Assembly: GCA_035294225.1 (NCBI GenBank) | Contig: DATGLH010000013.1 | Coordinates: 1 to 64,000, forward strand | Reading direction: 5' to 3' | Source of the DNA: Trebonia sp035294225 | GTDB taxonomy: Bacteria > Actinomycetota > Actinomycetes > Streptosporangiales > Streptosporangiaceae | DNA length: 64,000 bases | Shown here: positions 37,698 to 46,086 of the stretch, piece after piece | How positions within the stretch are numbered: position 1 is the first letter of the stretch | Layout of the letters: the number at the start of each line of letters is the position of its first letter | Program-made: the position numbers and the translations under genes | Notes under the pieces: generated by a model | What the model saw: the letters and a program-made list of their open reading frames with translations, nothing else | Database searches by the model: none | What the model was told of the DNA's origin: nothing

Positions 37698-40600
37698 GGG
37701 CGATCAGGCCCGCCTCGTCGAGCAGGTCGGCGGGCCGGACGGTCAGGTCGTAGCGCACGTAGTAGAAGGCGGCGCGCACCCGGTCCAGCGGAACGCCGGC
37801 CAGCTCGGCCCAGGCCAGCCGGTACGCGGCGAGCTGCACGGCGACGGCGTCCGTCTCCGCCTTCGTGCGCGGCGGCTGGCCGGTCTTCCAGTCCACCACG
37901 TCGAACCCGCCGTCCGGCTCCTCGAACACCGCGTCGATCCGCCCGCGCACCTGCCGGTCCCCGATGAGCGTGTCGAACGGCACCTCGACCTCGCACGGCC
38001 ACCGGCCGCCCCACTCGCCCGCCTCGAAGCGCGCCCGGAGCTCGATCAGGTCCTCGTCGGTCTCCTCCGGCTCGCCGAACAAGTCCTCGTCGCCGATCAG
38101 CCGCTGCTGGCCGAACCGCTCCTCAAGCCAGCGGTGGAACTCCGTGCCGCGGCGCGCCTGCCTGGCCGGCGGCCTGGGCATCGGGCGGCGCACCTGGCGG
38201 GCCAGCTCGTCTGGGTCCCGGGCCAGCGCGACCAGCGCGGACACCGACAGCCGGGACGGCAGCGGGACGGGAACCGGGCCGTCGCCCCGCCGCCGGTGGC
38301 GCTCCCGCTCGGCGAGCAGCAGTCCCGCGTCCAGCTCCCAGGCCGCCACCAGTTCCCGTTCTGCCTCCGTGAGGCTGCCGGGCGCCGCGTCGGGCGCCTT
38401 CTCCCAGGCGCGCGCGCGGCGGGCGGCGTCGACCATGCGGCCCGCTTCGCGCACGGCCACGTGGTACTGTCCGGCTCGCGTCGCAGGCCACTCCGCCTCG
38501 TCCACCTCGGCGAGCAGCGGGTTCTCCGCGTCCTCGGCCGGCTGGTCCGCCCAGCGGTGCACGGTTCCGGCGCCGGCCTCGCACGCGGCGCGCACCTCGG
38601 TGAGGAACACCGACGGTCCGAGCGGCGCGGTTCCCTCGCCCCACCAGTAGCCCGAGCAGCCCAGCCAGAACGCAGCGCGGGTGGCCGCCACGTAGGCGAG
38701 CCGTCGTTCCTCCGCCAGGTCGCGCGCGCCGCAGGCGTCGTTGAACGCGGCCAGCGACTCCGCGTCGAGCCCGCGCAGCGCCGGCAGGTCGGCGGCGTCA
38801 CCGCGCAGGCTGAACGGGATCAGCCGCGGGTTGTCGGTCCAGCGTGTCGACATGCGCGGCCGCGCCGGGAACACCTGGGCCCGCTCCCCCGCGGACAGCC
38901 CGGGGACGAATACCGCCGGCCATTGCAGGCCCTTGGCGGCGTGCACGGTGAGCAGCTTGACCGTGTCCGACTCGCCGATCCGCCCCGTCTCCAGGCCGAA
39001 CTCCTCCTGCTGCGCGGCGGCCAGGTAGGCGAGGAAGGCGCCGAGGGTGGGCTCGGGCTGGTCGCCGGCGAACGTCGCGGCCACGTCGATGAACGCGTCC
39101 AGGTCGGCCCGCGCGGCGGCCAGGTCGCCGCCCGGCCGGGCGGCGACCTCGATGTCCAGGCTGAGCGCGCGCTCGACCTCGGCGATGAGGTCTGCCAGCG
39201 GCCGGGTGACGTGCTCCCGGAGCCGGCGTGCCTGTTCGGCGAGCAGCCGCAGCCTGGCGTACCCGGCGGGTGAGTACGCGCCCGGGTCGCCGAGGTCGTC
39301 AAGCGCCTCGGCCAGTGAACCGGTGTCCGCCGTCAGGTCCGTGATCGCCTCCGCGATCGGGTCCGCCGCGTCCGCGCCGCCTGGCCTGCCGCCGCCTTCG
39401 CCGTCCTCGTCGCCGTCCTCGCTGGTGACGCCGGCCAGGTCCCGGGCGCGGCGGCCGAGGGCCACCAGGTCACGCGGGCCGATGCGCCAGCGCGGCCCGG
39501 TCAGCAGCCGCGCCAGCGCGTCCGACGCCGACGCGTCGTGCAGGACGCGCAGCATCGCCACCACGTCCTGCACCTCGGGGACGCTCAGCAGGCCGCCGAG
39601 GCCGACCACCTCGCAGGGGATGCCGCGCTCCTCCAGGGCCCGGCGCACCGCCACGAACTGCGACCGTTTCCGGCACAGCACCGCGATGTCCGACGGGCGC
39701 ACTCCGGCTGCCCGGCCGTCCGGCCACGGCTGTCCGTCCGGTGCCGTCCCGGGGGGCAGCGCGAGCAGCGCCGCCGCCTGGCCGGCCACCCACTCCGCCT
39801 CGTCCGTCACCGCGGGCAGCAGCGCGCAGTGCACCGCCCCCCGCCCGCCGCGGTCCGGCGCCGGAACCAGGAGCGGCACGTCCGGCGCCTCGGCCCGCAA
39901 CTGTGCCTGGAGCACGGCGGCGGCGTCGAGCACGCGGCCGGCGTTGCGGAAGCTGGTGGACAGCAGGCGCACCGGCGCGTCAGTCCCGGACCTGGTGGGA
40001 AAGTCCCTGGTGAAGCGGCGCAGGTTGCCCGCGCTGGCACCGCGCCACCCGTAGATCGACTGGCACGGGTCGCCCACCGCGGTGACCGGGTGGCCGCCGC
40101 CGAACAGGGCGCGGAGCAGCACCAGCTGCGCGTGGCTGGTGTCCTGGTATTCGTCGAGCAGCACCACCTGGTACCGGCCGCGTTCCGCGGCGCCTACTTC
40201 CGGGTGGCGCGCCGCGATCCGCGCCGCGAGCGCGACCTGGTCGCCGTGGTCGAGCACCTCGCGCGCCGCCTTCGCCGCCGCGTACCGGCTGACCAGCGGC
40301 AGCAGCTGCTCGCGCGCACGCTGCGATTCGATGATCTTCCGCACGCCGGCGGGGAGGCGGCCGCGCAGCGCGGCCTGCCGCATGGCGAGCCAGTCGCCGA
40401 CCTCGATCACGTCGGACGGCTCCCGCAAGTGCTCTGCGAGATCGCCGGCGAGTTGCAGCACCGCCGCGGTGACGGTTTGCGGGGTCCACCCGATCTGGTC
40501 CATGGGGCCGTCGTAGGCGGCCACGATGGACGCGGCGAGCTGCCACGACAGCGCGGGGGTGATCAGCCGCATCGACGGCTCGAGCCCCTCGCGGAGCGCG

Positions 40601-41004
40601 TGGTCGCTGACCAGCCGCCCGGCGTACGCGTGGTAGGTGCTGATCACCGGCTCGCCCGCCCACGCGTCGCCGTCCGCCATGCTGTCAAGTTCGGCGCCGC
40701 GCAGCCGTTCCAGCCGGGAGCGGACCCGGTCGGCGAGCTCAGCGGCGGCCTTCCTGGTGAACGTCAGGCCGAGCACCCGGTCCGGGCGCACCAGCCCGTT
40801 GGCGACCAGCCATACCAGGCGCGCCGCCATCGTCTCGCTCTTGCCGGACCCGGCGCCCGCGATCACCGCGAGCGGCCCGAGCGGCGCGCCGATCACCGCC
40901 GCCTGCTCCGGGGTGGGCTCCGGAAGCCGCAGCAACCGGGCCAGCTGCGCCGGGGTGTACCTGACTCGCGCCCCGGGGCCGCCGCGCTCGTCCGTCTCGG
41001 TCAC
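37669..41004 (-). CDS. adnB: AdnB-type UvrD helicase-nuclease
   Basis: This 1111-residue UvrD-family helicase has a C-terminal PD-(D/E)XK nuclease. Helicase motifs: AVIAGAGSGKSETMAARL (I), VVLLDEYQDTSHAQLVLLRA (II), AVGDPCQSIYGWRGASAG (III), LLTVHAAKGLQWPAVFVPG (V) and YVAATRAAF (VI). The nuclease block GGFDVVDWKTGQPP lies near the end. With AdnA it should form the actinobacterial double-strand-break resection motor that replaces RecBCD/AddAB. GTG at 41004 was chosen, because the open frame beyond it crosses 25-bp tandem repeats. In mycobacteria adnA and adnB are adjacent; here an MBL gene lies between them. Confidence 0.92.
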   Translation of the reverse strand: MTETDERGGPGARVRYTPAQLARLLRLPEPTPEQAAVIGAPLGPLAVIAGAGSGKSETMAARLVWLVANGLVRPDRVLGLTFTRKAAAELADRVRSRLERLRGAELDSMADGDAWAGEPVISTYHAYAGRLVSDHALREGLEPSMRLITPALSWQLAASIVAAYDGPMDQIGWTPQTVTAAVLQLAGDLAEHLREPSDVIEVGDWLAMRQAALRGRLPAGVRKIIESQRAREQLLPLVSRYAAAKAAREVLDHGDQVALAARIAARHPEVGAAERGRYQVVLLDEYQDTSHAQLVLLRALFGGGHPVTAVGDPCQSIYGWRGASAGNLRRFTRDFPTRSGTDAPVRLLSTSFRNAGRVLDAAAVLQAQLRAEAPDVPLLVPAPDRGGRGAVHCALLPAVTDEAEWVAGQAAALLALPPGTAPDGQPWPDGRAAGVRPSDIAVLCRKRSQFVAVRRALEERGIPCEVVGLGGLLSVPEVQDVVAMLRVLHDASASDALARLLTGPRWRIGPRDLVALGRRARDLAGVTSEDGDEDGEGGGRPGGADAADPIAEAITDLTADTGSLAEALDDLGDPGAYSPAGYARLRLLAEQARRLREHVTRPLADLIAEVERALSLDIEVAARPGGDLAAARADLDAFIDVAATFAGDQPEPTLGAFLAYLAAAQQEEFGLETGRIGESDTVKLLTVHAAKGLQWPAVFVPGLSAGERAQVFPARPRMSTRWTDNPRLIPFSLRGDAADLPALRGLDAESLAAFNDACGARDLAEERRLAYVAATRAAFWLGCSGYWWGEGTAPLGPSVFLTEVRAACEAGAGTVHRWADQPAEDAENPLLAEVDEAEWPATRAGQYHVAVREAGRMVDAARRARAWEKAPDAAPGSLTEAERELVAAWELDAGLLLAERERHRRRGDGPVPVPLPSRLSVSALVALARDPDELARQVRRPMPRPPARQARRGTEFHRWLEERFGQQRLIGDEDLFGEPEETDEDLIELRARFEAGEWGGRWPCEVEVPFDTLIGDRQVRGRIDAVFEEPDGGFDVVDWKTGQPPRTKAETDAVAVQLAAYRLAWAELAGVPLDRVRAAFYYVRYDLTVRPADLLDEAGLIALIDRVPLAD

Positions 41005-41043
41005 GGGGCCATTCCACCAGACACCGCCGACATTCCGCGGCCG

Positions 41044-41121
41044 GCGACGCTGGCGCGCTGGCGCATCAGCCGCCGGGCGACGCTGGCGCATCAGCCGCCG
41101 GGCGACGCTGGCGCCTCAGCC
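41044..41121. repeat. About three copies of a 25-bp repeat between adnB and the MBL gene
   Basis: Units starting GCGACGCTGGCGC and ending CAGCCGCCGG occur at 41044, 41077 and 41102; the last contains the MBL gene's stop codon. The first copy carries an 8-bp insertion. No gene fits the spacer. Confidence 0.8.
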
Positions 41122-42192
41122 GGCCGGGAGGCGGTAGGAATCCACGCCGTCCGGGGAGGTGCCGCGGGCCAGCAGGCCGCGGACGACGAGCACCTCCAGG
41201 TGGGCGGCGGTCTCGCCGACCGCGAGGACCTGGCTCATCGGATCGAGGTCGGCGAACTTGCGCTGCCTGCGGGTCCACGGGATCGCGGTGGCCGCCTGGT
41301 AGGCCGTGACCGGCCCGGCGCTCGCGGTCTCACGGGTCTGCTCCAGCCTCGTCTCATGGTGGGCGAGCAGCTCGTTCACCCGGTCGTGCGTGCTGCCGCA
41401 GACCGGGCCGTGCGCGGGCAGCAGCCGCGAGTCGGGCAGCGTGAGCATCAGCCGCAGCGAGCCGAGGTAGTCGCGCAGCGCCATCTTGGTGATCGACGGC
41501 TGGAACCCGATCGACGGGGTGATGTGCGGGAGCACGTGGTCCCCCGCGAACAGCGCGGCGCCCGCCTCGTCGTGGAACACGACGTGGCCGCGGGTGTGGC
41601 CCGGGGTGTGGATCGCGCGCAGGGTGCGGGACCGCAGGTCGAGCACGGCGCCGTCGGCCAGCCAGCGGTCCGGGTCGGACCACGCCAGGGGCGGCTGCGG
41701 GTTGGCGAGCCGCGGCGACATGAGACGGCGGATCTGGTCCGCAAGCACCGCCGCGCCCATCCCGTGGAGCATCTCGATGAACCCGGGCTCGCTCCGGCCG
41801 GCGGCGACGTCCCTGATGGCCTCCATGTTGATCCGCTCGCCCTCGCCGAGGGCGATCTGGCCGCGCAGCGTGGTCCGCAGCTGGACGGCGAGCGTGTAGT
41901 GGTCTTGGTGGATGTGCGTGATGAAGAAGTTCCTGATGTCGCCGAGCCCGTACCCGATCTCGCCGAGGGCCGCGGTAAGCCGTTCGCGCGCCTGGGCCAG
42001 CGCCATCCCGGCGTCGATCATGTCTACCCCGTCGTCGCCCGCGATCGCGTAGACGTTGACCGCCGTCAGCGCGTCTCCGGGCAGCGGCAGCGGGATCCGG
42101 TACAGCCCGCCGCCAAGGTCCTCCACTCCTGATGCCGCCCAGGCGTGCCGGTCGGCTTGCGCAGCCGACGGCCAGCTTTGCACATGATCCAC
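41116..42192 (-). CDS. Metallo-beta-lactamase-fold hydrolase
   Basis: This 358-residue MBL-fold protein has the metal motif FFITHIHQDHYTLAV (HxHxDH) and further ligands in IHTPGHTRGHVVFHDEAG and LFAGDHVLPH. A C-terminal helical region includes HETRLEQTRE, as in glyoxalase II/LACTB2-like members. Substrate unknown. I chose GTG at 42192: AAGGAGG lies 8 bases before it, while the GTG at 42201 overlaps the SD. It lies between adnA and adnB on the same strand, 80 bp from the adnA stop, so it is probably co-transcribed with the repair motor genes. A nucleic-acid-related role is conceivable but unsupported. Confidence 0.87.
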   Translation of the reverse strand: MDHVQSWPSAAQADRHAWAASGVEDLGGGLYRIPLPLPGDALTAVNVYAIAGDDGVDMIDAGMALAQARERLTAALGEIGYGLGDIRNFFITHIHQDHYTLAVQLRTTLRGQIALGEGERINMEAIRDVAAGRSEPGFIEMLHGMGAAVLADQIRRLMSPRLANPQPPLAWSDPDRWLADGAVLDLRSRTLRAIHTPGHTRGHVVFHDEAGAALFAGDHVLPHITPSIGFQPSITKMALRDYLGSLRLMLTLPDSRLLPAHGPVCGSTHDRVNELLAHHETRLEQTRETASAGPVTAYQAATAIPWTRRQRKFADLDPMSQVLAVGETAAHLEVLVVRGLLARGTSPDGVDSYRLPAG

Positions 42193-42272
42193 GGGTGGCA
42201 CCTCCTTGCCCGTTCAACAATGTACCGGGCAGCGGAAAATCAGGAATGAGCGCTCCCGGCTGGCGGACCGGC

Positions 42273-45200
42273 CTACTGGCCGACCTGCGTGCCGTCCGGA
42301 TGCACCGGGCAGCAGGAGGAAACCGGGCAGGTACGGCAGCCGGGGTTCGCCCTGGCGCGGAAAACCGGGCCCACCATGCCCGCTGCCACCGCGTCCACCA
42401 GGCCTTTCGCCCAGCCGGGGTCGGGATCGTCGGACAGGGCGCGCTGCCGCTGCACCCGGGCCCGGGCCGTGAACCCCGCCTTCCCGACCTGCACGAGCTC
42501 GGCACCGCCCGGCTCGGTGACGCCCAGCCGCTCGAACGCGCCGAGCAGCACCGCCAGCTGGTAGACGCCAAGCTGCGGATGCCGGTCAAGCTCGTCATCG
42601 CGCGGGGCGGTCGCCCCGGTCTTCAGGTCCACGATCACGCCCCTGCCCTGCGCGTCACGCTCCAGCCGGTCCACCCGGCCGGTAATCTCCACCTGGCCCA
42701 CCCGTACCCGCAGCGACTGCTCGGCCGCCAGCACCTCGCGCGGGTTCGCCGCGTGCCAGTCGAGGAACTTCCGCACCATCTGCTCGGCGAGCTCGCGCTG
42801 GCGCGAACCGTACCAGACGCTCCCGAAGTCCAGGTGGTGCCAGATGTCGTCGATCCGAGACTGCACGGCCCGTTCGGGGGCGCCTGCCGAGATGAGCACC
42901 GCCGCGGCGTGGATCACGGTGCCCAGGTGGCGCAGGACGTCGGGCCGTCCCGCGCCGACCGCCGACTCGAGCAGCCAGCGCAGTCCGCAGCGCGCGAACG
43001 ACTCGACCTGTGACGGCGACAGCCGGACCCGCTCGCCCGGCGCCACGATGGGGCCGGCGTCGGACAGCTCGGTCAGCGCGTACCATTCCCGCGGGTCGGC
43101 GCCGCGCACGCCCGCGTCCGCCAGCCTGGCCAGCTGCCGCGCCGCGGCGTTCCGCAGCGGCAGCGGCCTGGAGGCGTCGGCGGCGGTCCGCCGGAGGTCG
43201 GCGACCAGCGCGGGCAGCGACAGCCACCGGGGTGCCGTGGCGGCCTGCCGGACTTCCACGCCCTGGCCGGCGAGCTCGGCGAGGAAACGGGAGGGACGCT
43301 GATCTTGTTCGTCGCCGCCCGAGGCGGTTACCACGAGCAGCCGCCGCGCGCGCGTCACCGCGACATAGAAGAGGCGCCTTTCCTCGGCGAGCAGCCTGGC
43401 GGCCAGCGAAGCGGCGGCGACGTCCGGGGCCTCCGCCCGCGCGGCGCCCGGGCCGGCCACCTCGGCGAGCTCGTCGGCGCCCAGCAGTGAGCCGCGCAGC
43501 CGCAGGTCGGGCCACACCTCTTCCTGCACGCCGGCGACCACGACCACGTCCCACTCCAGGCCCTTCGACCGGTGCGCGGTCAGCACGCGGACGGACTCGT
43601 CGCGCACCGCCTGCGCGGCGAGCGTGTCGCCGGCGATCTCCTGGCCGGCCAGGCTGTCGAGGAACAGCCGGGGGCTCCCCGGCGGCAGGGTGTCGGTGAA
43701 CCGCGCCGCGGCGTCGAAGAGCGCCAGCACCGCGTCCAGGTCCCGGTCGGCGGCGGGGTCGTGCCCGGCCTGCTGTTCCCAGCGGCTGGCCAGGCCGGAG
43801 GCGTCCCAGACCGCCCACAGCACGTCCTCGGCGGTGCCTCCGCCGTCGATGGCCTTCCTGGCGGTCGCGAGCAGGCCGGCCACCCGGCGGGCCGGTTCCG
43901 CGACGCGGTCGCTGACCGAGTGCAAGGCCTGCGGGAAGGCGAGCGCGGCCGCGAGCGGGGTGCCGCCCAGCGCGCGCCGGAGCTTGCGCAGGCCGAGGCC
44001 GTCGGTCTGGCCGAGCGGGCCGGTGAGCAGCTCGGCGGCGGTCTCCTCGTCCAGCTTGTCCGGCTGCAAGGCGGTACGCAGCAGCGTCAGCAGCGGGCGC
44101 GCGCCCGGCTCGTCCGGCAGGGGAAGCTCATCGCCGGCCACGGTCACGGGGACGCCCGCGGCGGCCAGCGCGCGCCTGAGGACCGGGACCTGGCGGTGCG
44201 CGGAGCGGACCAGGACCGCCATCCGCTGCCAGGGCACCCCGTCGGCCAGGTGCGCCCGGCGAAGGGTGTCCGCCACCAGGGCGGCTTCCTGTGCCTGGGT
44301 GCCGGCGACCAGTATCCGCACCTCGCCGGCTGGCGCGCCGGGGAGCGGGGCGAGCGCGCGGTGCGGCGCGACCGCCGCCGTCCCGGAGGCCGCCGTCCCG
44401 GGGGCCGCCGCCGTCCCGGGGGCCGCCGTTCCCGCGACCGCCGCCGTCCCGGGGCCGCCGCCGTCCCGGGGGCCGCCGTCCCCGGAGGCCGCCGTTCCCG
44501 GGGCCGCTGGCAGGCGGCGGGCGATCCGGCGCGACGCGGCGAGCAGCACCGGACCGCTGCGGCGGCAGGTGCGCAGCGCGACGACCGGCGCCGGCGAGCC
44601 GTCCGGGGCGCGGAACTTGTCGGGAAAGCTGGTCAGGGCGCGCACGTCCGCGCCGCGGAACGCGTAGATCGACTGGTCGGGATCGCCCACCGCGATCAGG
44701 TCCCGGCCGTCGCCGGCCAGCGCGAGCAGCAGCGACTCCTGTGCCGGGTCGCTGTCCTGGTACTCGTCGACGAACACCGCGTCGTACGCGCCGCGCTCAC
44801 GCCGCAGCGTCGCCTGCCTGCTGAGCAGCCCGGCGGCGATCCGGACGACCTCCGCGTAGTCGTACGCGGGCACCGGCGCCAGGTCGAAGCGCGCCGCGTA
44901 CCTGTCGAGAAACGCCCCCGCCGCCACCCAGTCGTCCCGCTTGCACCTCCTGCCGAGCTGACGCAGCGCCTTGCCGTCCAGCCCGCGCTCGGCGGCGCGC
45001 ATCAGCAGGTCCCGCAGTTCCTCCGCGAAGCCGCGGGTGGCCAGCGCGGGCCGCAGCCGCTCGGGCCAGTCCCGGCCGCCGTCGGCGGCCTCGCCGTGCA
45101 GCATCCTGCGTATCTCGAGCAGCTGCTCAGGGGCCGAAAGCAGCCGCGGCGGCTGGTCGCCCGCGAGCACGTACTCCCTTCTGACCAGGGCGTAGGCGTA

Positions 45201-45545
45201 GCTGTGGAAGGTGAGCGCGAGCGGTCCCCTGGTGGTGCGGCCAAGGCGCGACGTGATGCGCTCGCGCAGTTCGCCCGCCGCCTTCCTGCTGAACGTGAGA
45301 ACCAGGATGCGGTCCGGGTCGACGCCGCGCCGCTCGATCCGGTCCGCGACCGCCGCCACGATCGTGGTCGTCTTGCCGGTGCCCGGGCCGGCCAGCACGA
45401 GGAGCGGGCCGCCCTTGTGATCCACGACCCGCCGCTGCGCCTCGTCGAGCCGCAGCGGCGGCGCGGCGTCCCCGTGCGGCGGCCGCCCGGCGGCTGGCGC
45501 GCTGCGGACGAGCCGGTATCCGTTCATCACCCAGCATTCCAGCAC
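42273..45545 (-). CDS. adnA: AdnA-type UvrD helicase-nuclease with C-terminal Fe-S-like cysteine cluster
   Basis: This roughly 1085-residue helicase has VLAGPGTGKTTTIVAAVADR (I), AVFVDEYQDSDPAQESLLLA (II), VGDPDQSIYAFRGAD (III), TAHRSKGLEWDVVVVAG (V) and VAVTRARRLL (VI). The C-terminal nuclease carries GVIVDLKTGATAP. Cysteines before (SFARCGLRWLLE) and after it (CRTCPVSSCCPV) resemble the iron-sulfur staple of AddB-type nucleases. Around residues 345-395 there is an Ala/Gly/Pro repeat insertion made from a GTAA-type DNA repeat (44366-44512). Start is uncertain: GTG 45545 or ATG 45527. It is the first gene of the adnA-MBL-adnB unit. Confidence 0.92.
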   Translation of the reverse strand: MLECWVMNGYRLVRSAPAAGRPPHGDAAPPLRLDEAQRRVVDHKGGPLLVLAGPGTGKTTTIVAAVADRIERRGVDPDRILVLTFSRKAAGELRERITSRLGRTTRGPLALTFHSYAYALVRREYVLAGDQPPRLLSAPEQLLEIRRMLHGEAADGGRDWPERLRPALATRGFAEELRDLLMRAAERGLDGKALRQLGRRCKRDDWVAAGAFLDRYAARFDLAPVPAYDYAEVVRIAAGLLSRQATLRRERGAYDAVFVDEYQDSDPAQESLLLALAGDGRDLIAVGDPDQSIYAFRGADVRALTSFPDKFRAPDGSPAPVVALRTCRRSGPVLLAASRRIARRLPAAPGTAASGDGGPRDGGGPGTAAVAGTAAPGTAAAPGTAASGTAAVAPHRALAPLPGAPAGEVRILVAGTQAQEAALVADTLRRAHLADGVPWQRMAVLVRSAHRQVPVLRRALAAAGVPVTVAGDELPLPDEPGARPLLTLLRTALQPDKLDEETAAELLTGPLGQTDGLGLRKLRRALGGTPLAAALAFPQALHSVSDRVAEPARRVAGLLATARKAIDGGGTAEDVLWAVWDASGLASRWEQQAGHDPAADRDLDAVLALFDAAARFTDTLPPGSPRLFLDSLAGQEIAGDTLAAQAVRDESVRVLTAHRSKGLEWDVVVVAGVQEEVWPDLRLRGSLLGADELAEVAGPGAARAEAPDVAAASLAARLLAEERRLFYVAVTRARRLLVVTASGGDEQDQRPSRFLAELAGQGVEVRQAATAPRWLSLPALVADLRRTAADASRPLPLRNAAARQLARLADAGVRGADPREWYALTELSDAGPIVAPGERVRLSPSQVESFARCGLRWLLESAVGAGRPDVLRHLGTVIHAAAVLISAGAPERAVQSRIDDIWHHLDFGSVWYGSRQRELAEQMVRKFLDWHAANPREVLAAEQSLRVRVGQVEITGRVDRLERDAQGRGVIVDLKTGATAPRDDELDRHPQLGVYQLAVLLGAFERLGVTEPGGAELVQVGKAGFTARARVQRQRALSDDPDPGWAKGLVDAVAAGMVGPVFRARANPGCRTCPVSSCCPVHPDGTQVGQ

Positions 45546-45676
45546 GGCCCTCTGACATTCGAGGGGCGTTCGGGTTCGTTATGGGCCTGCTGGCGTTGGC
45601 GGCGGGCGGGCCTGGTTCTCAGCGTTGGCGAAGCAGGTCCGGATGGCCGGGTGCAGGTTCAGGCGCTCGCCCGAGC

Positions 45677-45762
45677 GCGGCGGGATGAGCGCGGCGGGAT
45701 CCGGCACGGCGGGATCCGGCGCGGCGGGATCCGGCACGGCGGGATGAGCGCGGCGGGATGAT
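45677..45762. repeat. 15-bp GGCGGGAT repeats upstream of adnA
   Basis: Five to six imperfect copies of CGGCGGGATCCGGCR (two ending GATGAGCG instead) lie in the 232-bp gap between the alkyltransferase-like gene's stop and adnA's start. No SOS-box-like palindrome of the TCGAAC-N4-GTTCGA type was found here. Confidence 0.8.
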
Positions 45763-45777
45763 GGTGGCCCGGGGCTG

Positions 45778-46086
45778 CTACCTGCCGTCCCAGCGGGCGC
45801 GGCGCATGTCCACGCGGACCGGCGGCCTGGCCGAACGCAGCGGGGTGCCCTCGGCCAGGTAGTGTGCCAGTGCCGCGGCCTCGTGGCCCGGCGGCGGGGA
45901 GCCGTCGGCGCGGATCACCCGCCACCAGGCGACGCCGCCGCCATAGCTGGCCAGCACCCGGCCGACTTGCCGGGGGCCGCCGGCGCCCAGGTATTCGGCG
46001 ATGTCGCCGTAGGACATCACCCGCCCCGCCGGAATGGCATCCACCACGTCCAGGACCCGGGCCGGGTATTCGTCAAGCGCGGTCAT
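45778..46086 (-). CDS. Alkyltransferase-like (ATL/MGMT-family) DNA-binding protein
   Basis: This 102-residue protein corresponds to the DNA-binding domain of O6-alkylguanine-DNA alkyltransferase: VLDVVDAIPAGRVMSYGDIA, EYLGAGGPRQVGRVLAS (helix-turn-helix with recognition Arg), VAWWRVIRADG. The catalytic PCHR motif is replaced by W-W-R-V, so it should bind alkylated DNA without repairing it and hand it to nucleotide excision repair, as ATL proteins do. ATG at 46086 overlaps the protease gene's end by 14 bp. An equivalent gene lies near adnA in mycobacteria, as I recall. Confidence 0.9.
   Translation of the reverse strand: MTALDEYPARVLDVVDAIPAGRVMSYGDIAEYLGAGGPRQVGRVLASYGGGVAWWRVIRADGSPPPGHEAAALAHYLAEGTPLRSARPPVRVDMRRARWDGR

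Noticed and set aside
45546..45777. LexA/SOS box upstream of adnA
   Set aside because: A TTCGAGGGGCGTTCGG stretch resembles the TCGAAC-N4-GTTCGA box but has the wrong spacing and mismatches.
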